From Lachnospiraceae bacterium (GTDB lineage Bacteria; Bacillota; Clostridia; Lachnospirales; Lachnospiraceae), in NCBI GenBank assembly GCA_902362715.1, contig CABIXN010000001.1:663029-727028 (forward strand): a stretch of DNA of 64,000 bases, written 5' to 3'. Position 1 is the stretch's first letter. Every line of letters begins with the position of its first letter. The translations under genes and the position numbers were made by a program. The notes under the pieces are model-generated. The model was not told the DNA's origin and searched no databases. It was given only the letters and a program-made list of their open reading frames with translations. This document shows positions 52,241-62,000 of the stretch, piece by piece.

Positions 52241-52747
52241 CTAACGTTTTTCAGCCAGAACCATGCTCATACTCCGGCCTTCAAGTTTTGGTGCCTTTTC
52301 CACTGTAGAAATATCACTCAGTTCCTTGGCAAAATCATCCAGAATATGTCTGCTGTTCTGCACATGGGCCATTTCTCTGCCGCGGAAACGAAGCGTTACT
52401 TTTACCTTATTTCCTTTGGAAATGAACTTTCTTGCTGCGTTCATTTTGGTGTTCAGATCATTTGTCTCGATATTCGGAGATAATCTTACTTCTTTCACCT
52501 CTACGGTTTTTTGTTTTTTCTTGGCCTCTTTTTCTTTTCTTGCCAGCTCATAACGGTATTTTCCGTAATCAATAATTTTGCAAACCGGCGGCTTTGCAGT
52601 AGGCGCGATTTTCACTAAATCCAGCTCTGCTTCCTGTGCCAGTCTGTAAGCTTCTCTAGAAGACATGATTCCAAGCTGCTCTCCGTTTGTACCAATTAAG
52701 CGTACTTCCTTATCCCTGATCTGTTCATTAATCTTTAACTCGCTAAT
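52241..52747 (-). CDS. infC: Translation initiation factor IF-3
   Basis: A 168-residue factor that keeps 30S free of 50S and checks the start codon. The reading frame continues 27 codons upstream of the first ATG (52666) to an ATT at 52747, nine bases after GGAGG. The added residues, SELKINEQIRDKEVRLIG, are the known IF-3 N-terminus, so the ATT is the real start. Non-AUG starts are typical of infC and let IF-3 limit its own synthesis. The C-domain has VTLRFRGREMAH. Confidence 0.96.
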   Translation of the reverse strand: MSELKINEQIRDKEVRLIGTNGEQLGIMSSREAYRLAQEAELDLVKIAPTAKPPVCKIIDYGKYRYELARKEKEAKKKQKTVEVKEVRLSPNIETNDLNTKMNAARKFISKGNKVKVTLRFRGREMAHVQNSRHILDDFAKELSDISTVEKAPKLEGRSMSMVLAEKR

Positions 52748-52761
52748 GGTTTTACACCTCC

Positions 52762-52880
52762 AAAATAAAAAAAGTGGATAGGCAGACTATCCACAATCAA
52801 TCCAAATTGTATTTGAAATATGAACCATAGTCGCCCAATTGCGCTAAGGTGAGAGTGGATACTCTACTTTGTTTCTAACA
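52762..52880 (-). ncRNA. L20-type leader and attenuator ahead of infC
   Basis: Between the promoter and infC, the minus strand has an intrinsic terminator, GTGGATAG (52787-52794) with CTATCCAC (52774-52781), followed by seven T and a T-rich run, ending only about 5 bases before the GGAGG of infC. An upstream TATCCAC (52855-52861), itself in a small AGAGT/ACTCT hairpin, can pair with GTGGATA and block the terminator. This matches the L20 leader attenuation known in B. subtilis. L20 binding itself cannot be seen. Confidence 0.8.
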
Positions 52881-52888
52881 ACTCATTT

Positions 52889-52917
52889 AATCTAACATAA
52901 ATTTATATGTTCGTCAA
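52889..52917 (-). promoter_or_regulatory. infC: Promoter of infC-rpmI-rplT
   Basis: On the minus strand TTGACG (52912-52917), a 17-bp spacer ending TGT, and TAGATT (52889-52894): an extended -10 promoter. The start near 52882 gives a leader of about 135 bases. Confidence 0.65.
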
Positions 52918-52950
52918 TACTGTTTACGATTTTTCTTTCCAGCTTTTTTC

Positions 52951-52979
52951 TTTACGAAATATTGATTATCCGTTATGAT
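52951..52979 (+). promoter_or_regulatory. Promoter of the second PHP gene
   Basis: TTTACG (52951-52956) and TATGAT (52974-52979) are 17 bp apart, 38 bp before the ATG. Confidence 0.5.
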
Positions 52980-53017
52980 AAAAACGGAAATTTTCCTTCA
53001 GAAAGGACATTGTTATT

Positions 53018-53872
53018 ATGGATAAATTTATTGATCTGCATGTACATTCTACTGCATCTGACGGTACATGTACACCTGCAGAACTTGTAAAACTTGCTCA
53101 CAAAACGGGGCTTTTGGCTATTGCCCTTACAGATCACGACAGTGTGGACGGCATTGAGGAGGCCCTTATGGCAGCTGACAGATTTCAGTTAGAACTGATC
53201 CCCGGAACAGAATTTTCAACTGAATATCATGGAAAAGAAATTCATGTAGTGGGTCTTTATATTGATTATAAAAACAAAGCTCTCACAGATCAGCTCCGGC
53301 AGTTCAGAGATTTCAGAGATCATCGAAATGAAAAAATGGTTCTGCGCCTCCAGGAAGAGGGTTTCTCCATTACTTACAATGATCTGCTTAAAACCTTCCC
53401 GGACTGCGTACTTACCCGCGCCCATATTGCCCGGTATTTATCTGACACCAAACAAGTTTCTTCTATTTCAGAAGTCTTTGACAAATATATCGGAGACGGA
53501 TGCAGATGTTATGTGGACCGTCCCAAAGTTACTCCTATGGACGCTGTATCTTTGATTCACCAGGCAGGCGGAACTGCATTTCTGGCACATCCATGCCTCT
53601 ATAAAATGAACCGCCGGGAACTGACCGCCATGCTTGACGAGCTGGCAGGTGCCGGCCTTGACGGCATTGAAGCCGTATATTCCTGTAATCAGGGTTCTGA
53701 TGAAAAAGATTTTAAAGCTCTTGCCGAACATTATCATATGATCATTTCCGGCGGCTCTGATTTCCACGGAACCAATAAGCCTTATATTAAGCTTGGCACC
53801 GGAAAAGGAAATTTAAAAATTCCATACCGGATTTTGGAGAATATCAAAACATATCACCAAAAAGAAAAGTAA
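53018..53872 (+). CDS. PHP domain phosphoesterase (TrpH/YciV-like)
   Basis: A 284-residue PHP protein: IDLHVHSTASDGT at the start, LTDHDSVDGI, PGTEFSTEYHGKEIHVVG, TRAHIARYL, AFLAHPCLY and GGSDFHG. This fits the TrpH/YciV/RNase AM group, where the E. coli member removes nucleotides from 5' ends of rRNA and hydrolyses pAp. AGAAAGGAC precedes the ATG. It is transcribed alone, divergent from infC, and ends at a bidirectional terminator. Confidence 0.9.
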   Translation: MDKFIDLHVHSTASDGTCTPAELVKLAHKTGLLAIALTDHDSVDGIEEALMAADRFQLELIPGTEFSTEYHGKEIHVVGLYIDYKNKALTDQLRQFRDFRDHRNEKMVLRLQEEGFSITYNDLLKTFPDCVLTRAHIARYLSDTKQVSSISEVFDKYIGDGCRCYVDRPKVTPMDAVSLIHQAGGTAFLAHPCLYKMNRRELTAMLDELAGAGLDGIEAVYSCNQGSDEKDFKALAEHYHMIISGGSDFHGTNKPYIKLGTGKGNLKIPYRILENIKTYHQKEK

Positions 53873-53951
53873 CGCCAGGTCTTTTGGAAGCATTTACTTT
53901 CACAGACCGGCCGTTCCCCCACATTTCCAGAGCCTGCCGCCGCCCAAAAAG

Positions 53952-54013
53952 AATCTCCCCAGAAAAGACAGATTTACCGCGTAAAGCACCAATCAGCTTT
54001 TTATGGGGAGATT
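53952..54013. terminator. Bidirectional terminator
   Basis: Perfect arms AATCTCCCCA (53952-53961) and TGGGGAGATT (54004-54013), with TTTAT on the plus side and CTTTTTG on the minus side. It serves the PHP gene and the convergent HAD gene. Confidence 0.75.
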
Positions 54014-54104
54014 TTTATACTGATTCATCAAAAATAGCCGCAAAACGATCAGAAAAACACATACTCCGTACAGATTTGATTCAGATTTCCTTATCTCACC
54101 AGCC

Positions 54105-54935
54105 TCAGCTTTTCTGCAAAACAAATTTATAAATGACCTCTGCCACCCCGTCGTGATCATTGTCTGCCTCTGTTACATAGTCGGCAGTTTCCTTTACTTT
54201 TTCTTCTGCATTTACCATAGCCGCGCCAATCTGAGCATTCTTCAGCATGGGAATATCATTTTCCTGGTCTCCCACTGCAATGGTATTATAAGGTGAAACA
54301 TTTAAGAATCTGGTAAGATACAGCAGTCCGGCTCCCTTTGTAGCTCCCAGGGGACAATATTCCAGATATTCATCACTGGAGAAAAAGCTTGTGCAGCGCC
54401 CTGCTTCCCAGCCGGCATGTTCCTTTTGAAACTGTTCCAGTTTTTCTCTGTCATCCAGACTGATTAACAGCATTTTGGGCGGTTCTTCATTTAACATAGA
54501 CCAGATATCTTTTTCAATCCGATAGGGCATATGGGTACGCTTCAAATAAACGTCTAGTTCCCTGGCAGCTTTCATTGCAAGCACCTTTGTGGCAGAATAG
54601 GTCTGTATATACAATCCCCACTTCTGAGCTTCTGAGACAAGATATTCTGCGTACTCAATGGGAAGACGCTGTTCATGCAGGATACAGTCCGCCGCACAGT
54701 CATAAATAGCTCCCCCATTATATGCAATCAGATAGCATCCTGTTCTTACAATTCCAAGTTCCTGAGCAATTTCCCGGCCGCTTGCTATGGCCCGTCCTGT
54801 GGCTATCACAACATAATGACCTGCCTCTAGTACTTCCTGTATGGCCTTTTTATTTATTTCAGAAATTGTTTTATCACTTTTTAATAATGTTCCGTCCAAA
54901 TCAACAAACAATATTTTTTTACTCAATAACCTCAC
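54105..54935 (-). CDS. Cof-type HAD hydrolase
   Basis: A 276-residue HAD phosphatase of the Cof/YbiV type with a C2 cap. Motif I is FVDLDGTLL, motif II VIATGRA, motif III Lys in GATKGAG, and motif IV VGDQENDIPML. Such enzymes hydrolyse sugar phosphates and flavin mononucleotide or PLP. The GTG start overlaps the ppk stop (GTGA); a TTG a few codons on is possible. Last gene of the polyphosphate group. Confidence 0.9.
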   Translation of the reverse strand: MRLLSKKILFVDLDGTLLKSDKTISEINKKAIQEVLEAGHYVVIATGRAIASGREIAQELGIVRTGCYLIAYNGGAIYDCAADCILHEQRLPIEYAEYLVSEAQKWGLYIQTYSATKVLAMKAARELDVYLKRTHMPYRIEKDIWSMLNEEPPKMLLISLDDREKLEQFQKEHAGWEAGRCTSFFSSDEYLEYCPLGATKGAGLLYLTRFLNVSPYNTIAVGDQENDIPMLKNAQIGAAMVNAEEKVKETADYVTEADNDHDGVAEVIYKFVLQKS

Positions 54936-57079
54936 CCCTGAACTGGCTCGGCAGGTATAAATACCCGTTCCTGCTGAGCTGTTGTTTTCTTATTTACAAT
55001 ACATTTGGCCTCTTCACAAAACTGCATCTGGCTTCCCACCAGAATCTTTCCGCGTTTATCTATTTTCTCATAGGTTCCGTCCGGCTGCAAAATATGCGCC
55101 TTTACATTATCCGCCAGCTGAACATCCAGAATATGCCGTACCTTCTCCTTTAAAGTCTCATCTTCTACTGGAAACATAATTTCCACCCTCCGGTCAAGAT
55201 TCCGCGGCATCCAGTCGGCGCTTCCCATGTAGTACTCTTCAAATCCGTCATTCTGAAAATAGAAAATACGGCTGTGCTCCAGGAAGTTCCCAACAATAGA
55301 GTGAACGCAGATATGTTCACTGACCCCCAAAATGCCGGTTTTTAAACAGCAGATTCCCCGGATAATCAGTTCCACTCTGACTCCCGCCGCAGAAGCCTCA
55401 TACAGCGCTTCAATAATTTCTTTATCACAAAGGGAATTCATTTTAGCAATAATATGCGCCTCTTTTCCGGCCTTTGCATGTTCTGTCTCTCTTTTAATCA
55501 GATACAGAAATTTTTTCCGAAGCCAGATTGGCGCCACCACTAGACGGTTCCAGTGTTTTGGTTCTGAATATCCCGACAGCATATTAAAGACTGCAGTTGC
55601 ATCTTCCCCATAGCTCTCAGCGCAGGTAAACATCCCGGTGTCCGTATATAATTTTGCAGTGGAATCATTGTAGTTCCCGGTTCCAAGATGTACATATCTG
55701 CGGATTCCGTCTTCTTCTTTCCTTACCACCAGCGCTATTTTACTGTGTGTTTTTAATCCTACTAATCCATAAATTACGTGACAGCCGGCTTTCTCAAGCT
55801 TCTTCGCCCATACAATATTATGCTCTTCATCAAATCTGGCTTTCAATTCCACAAGCACCGTCACCTGTTTACCGTTTTCGGCAGCCTGGGCTAAGGATGC
55901 AATAATCGGTGAATTTCCGCTTACCCTGTACAACGTCTGTTTAATAGCTAAAACATCCGGATCCACCGATGCCTGACGGATAAAATCAACCACCGGCTCA
56001 AAGGTCTGATATGGATGGTGAAGTAAAATATCACCCTTTTTTATCTGTTCAAAAATGTCTGAATGTTTTGGAATTTCAGGAACCGGCTGAGGTTTATACG
56101 GCACATTCCTCAGATGCTCGTACCCTTCAAGCCCGTACAGTTTCATTAAAAACGTCAGATCAATGGGACCCGGAATTTTATAGATATCTTCCTGGGCAAT
56201 CTGAAAGGATTCTTTTAAAATCTTCAACAGCTTTTTTTCAACTTTTTCATCTACTTCCAGCCGGATAACCTCACCCCACTGACGCTGTTTTAACTTACTT
56301 TCGATTTCCTTTAACAGATCTTCCGCTTCATCCTCATCAATATTAAAGTCTGCATTCCGCATAACCCGGTACGGATAAGCACAGAGAATATCCTTGTCCA
56401 GAAACAGATGATGAAGATTTTTAGCAATCACCTGTTCCAGCAAAAGAAAGGTTTTCGGCTCCTGTTCATTGCCCGGAGGAATGGGAATAAACCTCGGCAG
56501 TACCGAAGGCACCTGAACGGTTGCAAATTCCGGTTTTATTTTTCCACCCTCTGTTTCCTTTCTGTCAGACAAAAGCGCCGCTATATTAAGGGTTTTATTT
56601 CGAATCAGAGGAAACGGCCGGGATGCGTCTACTGCCATAGGAGTTAAAACCGGGTAGACATTTTCCATAAAATACTGGTCCACATACTCCGACTGCTCTT
56701 TGGTCAGCTCCTCGCAGCTGTCTAAAATAACGATACCCTGGGTTCTCAGCGCTGGAATCAGGGAGCGGTTGTAGGTTGAATACTGGAGCTCCACCAGCTT
56801 TCTGGTATCTGCATTGATGGCCTCTAACTGCTCTTTTGCCGTCATTCCTGCAATATCTTTCTTTTTATATTTCGCATGAACCATATCCTTTAAGGAAGCC
56901 ACACGAACCATGAAAAATTCATCCAGGTTAGACGATGTAATACTTAAAAATTTCAGACGTTCCAGAAGCGGAATTGACTTATCTCTTGCTTCATTTAAAA
57001 CCCGGGCATTAAATTTTAACCAGCTGAGTTCCCTGTTTTCAAAATATTCCGGTCTGTCAAATATACTTGTAGTTTCCAT
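54932..57079 (-). CDS. ppk: Polyphosphate kinase 1
   Basis: A 715-residue enzyme that makes and breaks polyphosphate with ATP. The N-terminal helical domain opens with NRELSWLKFNARVL. The catalytic His are in LKTHSKIALV and in YVHLGTGNYND, the first being the likely phospho-acceptor. Conserved HPYQTFEPVVDFI and RRVEIMFPV are present. It lies 15 bp after ppx, the usual pairing. Confidence 0.96.
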   Translation of the reverse strand: METTSIFDRPEYFENRELSWLKFNARVLNEARDKSIPLLERLKFLSITSSNLDEFFMVRVASLKDMVHAKYKKKDIAGMTAKEQLEAINADTRKLVELQYSTYNRSLIPALRTQGIVILDSCEELTKEQSEYVDQYFMENVYPVLTPMAVDASRPFPLIRNKTLNIAALLSDRKETEGGKIKPEFATVQVPSVLPRFIPIPPGNEQEPKTFLLLEQVIAKNLHHLFLDKDILCAYPYRVMRNADFNIDEDEAEDLLKEIESKLKQRQWGEVIRLEVDEKVEKKLLKILKESFQIAQEDIYKIPGPIDLTFLMKLYGLEGYEHLRNVPYKPQPVPEIPKHSDIFEQIKKGDILLHHPYQTFEPVVDFIRQASVDPDVLAIKQTLYRVSGNSPIIASLAQAAENGKQVTVLVELKARFDEEHNIVWAKKLEKAGCHVIYGLVGLKTHSKIALVVRKEEDGIRRYVHLGTGNYNDSTAKLYTDTGMFTCAESYGEDATAVFNMLSGYSEPKHWNRLVVAPIWLRKKFLYLIKRETEHAKAGKEAHIIAKMNSLCDKEIIEALYEASAAGVRVELIIRGICCLKTGILGVSEHICVHSIVGNFLEHSRIFYFQNDGFEEYYMGSADWMPRNLDRRVEIMFPVEDETLKEKVRHILDVQLADNVKAHILQPDGTYEKIDKRGKILVGSQMQFCEEAKCIVNKKTTAQQERVFIPAEPVQG

Positions 57080-57094
57080 GCTGCTCCCTCCCTG

Positions 57095-58654
57095 CTACAT
57101 CCGTTTTTCTCTCAGGACAGGCTTCAAACAAAATACCTGCTCAAAATGTTTTGCCTGCTGCTGAAATTTTTCCTGCTCCCAGTAGAATTTATTCTCTGAC
57201 CGCACAGTAATCACAAGCTGACGGTCTTTTCTGACAATTTTAAACTCCTGCATTTTCTGCTTATGGCTTCTGTCCAGTGCATCTGTGAGCCGGAGAATCG
57301 AAGATAATTTGGCCACCAGCATATAATCCTCTTTGGAAATGTCCTCTAAAAGCTCTTCATAAGGATCCAGCGCAATGCCGTGGTATTTCACGGCCAGTGC
57401 AATAATTTTCCGTTCCCGGTGGGACAAGCCTATGATCTCCGATGCCATAATCATATGATAAGACATCTGTGAATGTCCTGCCAGGCAGACGTACTTTCCA
57501 ATATCATGCAGATAAACCGCAGTCCTAAGTAAAAGCCGTTCCCGCTTTGCCATACCATGGGTCTTTTTTGCCGCATCAAAAACCGCCAGAGCAAACTGTT
57601 CCATAGCATTCATATGCTTTTCATCGCACTGATATCTGTGGGCGATCTCCCGGGCACAGGAGAGCACATCGTCCTCATAATCATGGACGGGACTTAAGAT
57701 TTTTGACCTATGGGCATAATCATAAGCAATTCCATCATTTAATGAAAATCCCGGAATCCAGACCATCTCAGCCCGGAAAGACCTGGCAAGGCCATAATAC
57801 ATCATCATACTTGGAAAAAACACAGGATCGTTGCTGTTTAAGGATTCAAAACATTCTGCAAGACTTTCAATCGTACTTTCGCAGATCTGTTTCATATACG
57901 TTTCAAAATCCTTTACTTCCATTACAGTCCGGTATTCTGTATGTTCCGAAAAGGATACTTCCGCAGGAGTTTTTAATTCTTCCATGCAGATATCTTTCAG
58001 ATAATTCCCCAGCACAATTACATGTTTGATTTTTTTACTTCCCCCGTACAGCGCCCGGAAGGCATCCATCTCTTTCTCAGCCATTTCTAGTATCTGCCGT
58101 TCCGGATGTCCGGTCTTTTGCCGAAGCAGTGACATAATCCGAAGCACCCGAAGGGTTCCAAGGGGAATCTGTTTTGTAAGCGTCATATGTCCTTTTTCAA
58201 ACATGGTGATCTGAAGGCTGCGTCCTCCCACATCAATAACGGCGCAGCCCTGCCGTGTAATTTCCGGAAATTCATTCATAACAGAAACGGATTTATAACT
58301 GAGATATTTCTGCTCGGAGTTGCTAAGAACCTGAATAGACAATCCTGTCCGGATTTTAATCTGGTCTAATACAAAAATCATATTTTTCGCCTGATTCCAG
58401 GCGCTGCTGGCATAAACTAGACATTCATCACAACGGTAGGATTGGCTGATCTGATAAAATTCATTCAATATTTCGCACAGCTCATCCACTTTCTCAGAGC
58501 CGATAAACTCTCTGGTATAAATTTCCTGCCCTACCTCAATCCGGTATCTGATGGTATCTACATCCCTGATGATCTTTTTCGAAGGAAGCTCCTGTATTTT
58601 CAGGCAGATCTCATAAGATCCAATATAAATAGAAGCAATGGTTGTAATTTTCAT
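57095..58654 (-). CDS. ppx: Ppx/GppA-family exopolyphosphatase with HD domain
   Basis: A 519-residue protein. The N-terminal actin-like Ppx/GppA half has IASIYIGSYEICLKI and the phosphate loop IDVGGRSLQITMF. The C-terminal HD region (from about 330) has YLHDIGKYV and SHRERKIIALAVKYH. It degrades polyphosphate from the end or hydrolyses pppGpp. The first motif has Tyr-Ile-Gly-Ser where Ppx has D.GSN, a divergence worth noting. It is encoded between the chorismate mutase gene and ppk. Confidence 0.88.
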   Translation of the reverse strand: MKITTIASIYIGSYEICLKIQELPSKKIIRDVDTIRYRIEVGQEIYTREFIGSEKVDELCEILNEFYQISQSYRCDECLVYASSAWNQAKNMIFVLDQIKIRTGLSIQVLSNSEQKYLSYKSVSVMNEFPEITRQGCAVIDVGGRSLQITMFEKGHMTLTKQIPLGTLRVLRIMSLLRQKTGHPERQILEMAEKEMDAFRALYGGSKKIKHVIVLGNYLKDICMEELKTPAEVSFSEHTEYRTVMEVKDFETYMKQICESTIESLAECFESLNSNDPVFFPSMMMYYGLARSFRAEMVWIPGFSLNDGIAYDYAHRSKILSPVHDYEDDVLSCAREIAHRYQCDEKHMNAMEQFALAVFDAAKKTHGMAKRERLLLRTAVYLHDIGKYVCLAGHSQMSYHMIMASEIIGLSHRERKIIALAVKYHGIALDPYEELLEDISKEDYMLVAKLSSILRLTDALDRSHKQKMQEFKIVRKDRQLVITVRSENKFYWEQEKFQQQAKHFEQVFCLKPVLREKRM

Positions 58655-58658
58655 AATA

Positions 58659-58946
58659 TCACTCCTTTAAACTGAGCTTTTCCATAAATCCGCTCTGCTG
58701 ACCGCGGCTGATAGCCATAATACAGGTAAATAATTCCCGGACAGCTGCCTTATTTTCCTCCAAAACGGTAAGCTCCGATAATGTTTTAAGCTTTTCTTCC
58801 TCCCTGGTTTTGTCATACACCGGCTTTTTGGCGGCAATTTTATACTCCGCCACCTGCGCGGTCAGCTTCATCCGCTCTTCAAACAGCTTTACGATCTGCC
58901 GGTCAACCAGATCAATATCCATTCTGATGTCTGATAAATCTCTCAT
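58659..58946 (-). CDS. Chorismate mutase, AroQ type
   Basis: A 95-residue helical protein: DLSDIRMDIDLVDRQIVKLFEERMKLTAQVAEYK, whose pattern of Arg-Asp-Asp-Arg and VAEYK-x-x-x-KPVYD-x-x-REEEK fits AroQ. It converts chorismate to prephenate for Phe and Tyr. It stops four bases ahead of ppx, so it shares the polyphosphate operon, an unexpected setting; no other aromatic pathway gene is near. Confidence 0.88.
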   Translation of the reverse strand: MRDLSDIRMDIDLVDRQIVKLFEERMKLTAQVAEYKIAAKKPVYDKTREEEKLKTLSELTVLEENKAAVRELFTCIMAISRGQQSGFMEKLSLKE

Positions 58947-58993
58947 TGCAATGATACCTCCTGTCTTTTATTTTCCCTGATTACAGTTTTCAA

Positions 58994-59029
58994 AACTATT
59001 TGTCCCACATGGGAAATGGCCAGATAGTT
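58994..59029 (-). terminator. Possible terminator after polC
   Basis: On the minus strand AACTAT (59024-59029) and ATAGTT (58994-58999) enclose a CCCATGTGGG inner stem, followed by TTGAAAAC. Weak, 23 bp past the polC stop. Confidence 0.35.
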
Positions 59030-59051
59030 ATTTTTCATCCGCCGCTGTCAA

Positions 59052-62000
59052 TTATAAATCAAACAGCGAAAGCTGATTTGATTCCGGAAGATCCCCAAGT
59101 AAATGCAGATCCGCCATCAGATCAATCACCGTTTTACTTACCTTTGTCCGCTGCCTGAAATCATCTTTTGATAAAAATGGACCGTCCTTGGCTGCTTCTA
59201 CTACAGCATCTGCAGCTTTATCTCCCAGTCCGTCTATGGTACTGATGGACGGCATTAATTTATTATCAATGATCTGAAAATGATGTGCTTTGGCAGAATA
59301 AATATCCACCGGAAGAAATTCAAATCCCCTGGCATACATTTCCTGAACAATCCGCATATCCTTATATGTATCCTGCTCCTTTTTGGAAAGAGTATCCTTT
59401 CTGTGCTCATAATCCCTCATATAATATTCCAGCCGCTCCTGCCCCTGACACATAAGTTCATAGTTAAAAGAAGTCGCCCGGATACTGAAAAACGCCGCAT
59501 AATAAGCCAGAGGATAAAATACTTTACAATAAGCAATCCGCCAGGCCATCATAACATAAGCCGCCGCATGGGCCTTTGGAAACATATATTTGATTTTTTT
59601 ACAGGACCAGATATACCAGTCAGGCACCCCGTGAGCCGTCATTTCTTCTTCCCACTCGGGCTTTAACCCCTTTCCTTTCCGGACACTTTCCATAATGGTA
59701 AAAGAAAGCTCACTCTCTAGTCCCATACCAATCAGATAAATCATAATATCATCCCTGGTACAGATACAGGTAGAAATGGTTGCCTTTCCCTCCTGCAGCA
59801 GTGTCTGGGCATTTCCAAGCCACACATCTGTCCCATGGGACAGTCCTGCAATTCTCACCAGATCCGAAAACGCCTGGGGTTTTGTATCAATCAACATCTG
59901 CATGGCAAAATCAGTGCCAAACTCCGGAATCCCCAGGGCCCCCAGAGGGCATCCGTTAATGTCATCCGGCTTTACACCAAGGGCATCTGTATTTTGAAAC
60001 AAAGACATTACTTCTTTATTATCCAGAGGAATTGTGGTAGGATCAATTCCCGTCAGATCCTGAAGCATTCGAATCATGGTGGGATCATCGTGTCCCAGAA
60101 TATCTAGTTTTAACAGGTTATGGTCAATAGAATGATAATCAAAATGAGTGGTTACCGTATCTGTGGTCATATCATTGGCCGGACGCTGAACCGGCGTAAA
60201 GGAATAAATTTCCTCCCCCAGAGGCAGTACAATAATACCTCCGGGATGCTGCCCCGTGGTACGGCGGACACCTACACACCCCTGTACAATACGGTTGATT
60301 TCACAGTTTCTTTTGTGAACTCCCCGCTCCTCATAATAATTTTTCACATATCCAAAAGCCGTTTTATCCGCCAGGGTACCAATGGTCCCGGCGCGGTACG
60401 TCTGTCCGTCTCCGAATATAACTTCCGTATATTTATGGGCTTTACTCTGATAATCTCCGGAAAAATTTAAGTCAATATCCGGTTCTTTGTTTCCTTTAAA
60501 TCCAAGGAACGTCTCAAAAGGAATATCAAAACCCTCTTTAATCAGCTTTTTTTTGCAGACCGGGCATTCCCTGTCCGGCATATCGCACCCTGCTTTTCCG
60601 GAATAACTTTTTACAAGCTCTGAATCAAAGTCCACATAATGACAGCCGCTGCATATATAGTGGGGGCTTAATGGATTTACTTCTGTAATACCTGCCATGG
60701 TAGCCACAAAGGAGGAGCCAACCGAACCTCTAGAGCCCACCAGATAGCCGTCTTCATTGGATTTCCAGACAAGCTTCTGGGCAATAATATACATAACGGC
60801 AAATCCATTGGATATGATGGAGTTTAACTCTCTCTCCAGACGCTCCGTTACAATATCCGGCAGTTCTTCCCCATACAGCTCATGGGCTTTGCTGTAACAG
60901 ATATCACGAAGTGTCTGATCCGAATTTTCGATTACAGGAGGACATTTATCCGGACGCACCGGTGAAATTTTTTCACACATGTCGGCAATTTTATTTGTAT
61001 TGGTAATGACAACCTCTTCTGCCTTCTCACTTCCCAGATAAGAAAACTCCTCAAGCATCTCCTCTGTAGTTCTTAAATATAAAGGAGCCTGATCGTCCGC
61101 ATCCTTAAATCCTTTGCCGGCCATAATAATTCTCCGGTAAACTTCATCCTCCGGATCCAGAAAATGCACGTCGCAGGTGGCCACTACCAGCTTTTTAAAT
61201 TCCTCTCCCAGCTTCACAATCCTTCGATTAATCTCTTTAATATCTTCTAGAGATTGTACCGGAGAGCTTTCGTTCCTGAGCATAAACTCATTATTTCCAA
61301 GAGGCTGGATTTCCAGATAATCATAAAACTTCACCAGCCTTGCAATATCTTCCTCTGACTGTCCATTTAAAATTGCACGGTACAGCTCCCCTGCCTCGCA
61401 GGCCGAACCAAGAAGCAGTCCTTCCCGGTATTTTACAAACTCACTTTTTGGAATCCTGGGACGCCGGTTAAAATACTTAATATGAGAATCAGAAACAAGC
61501 CGGTACAGATTTACCCGCCCAATATCATTGGAAGCCAGAATAATCGCATGATAAGTGGGAAGCTTCTTAATGGTATTAGCATCCATATCCCCAAGCTCAT
61601 TGAGCTGGTCTAGATTTTCAATCCCCCGGCTTTTTAACATATCCATCATCTTAACCATGATCTCCGCCGTACAGCCGGCATCATCCACCGCTCTGTGATG
61701 GTGGGCCAGGGAAACATTCAGTGCCTTGGCAACGGTATCAAGTTTAAACCGGTTTAAGCTTGGCAGCAGTGCTCTTGCAAGGGCTACCGTATCCACCACA
61801 GTTTTTTCACAGGCAAGTCCCAGCAGCTGACAGTTCCGCTTAATAAAGCTCATATCAAAGTCGGCATTATGGGCCACCATCACTGAGCCTTCACAAAACT
61901 CCATAAACTCCGGCAGAATCTGTTCAATCACAGGGGCGTCCATCACCATCTCATCATTGATGCTGGTAAGCTTTTCAATTTCAAAGGGAATGGGAACCTG

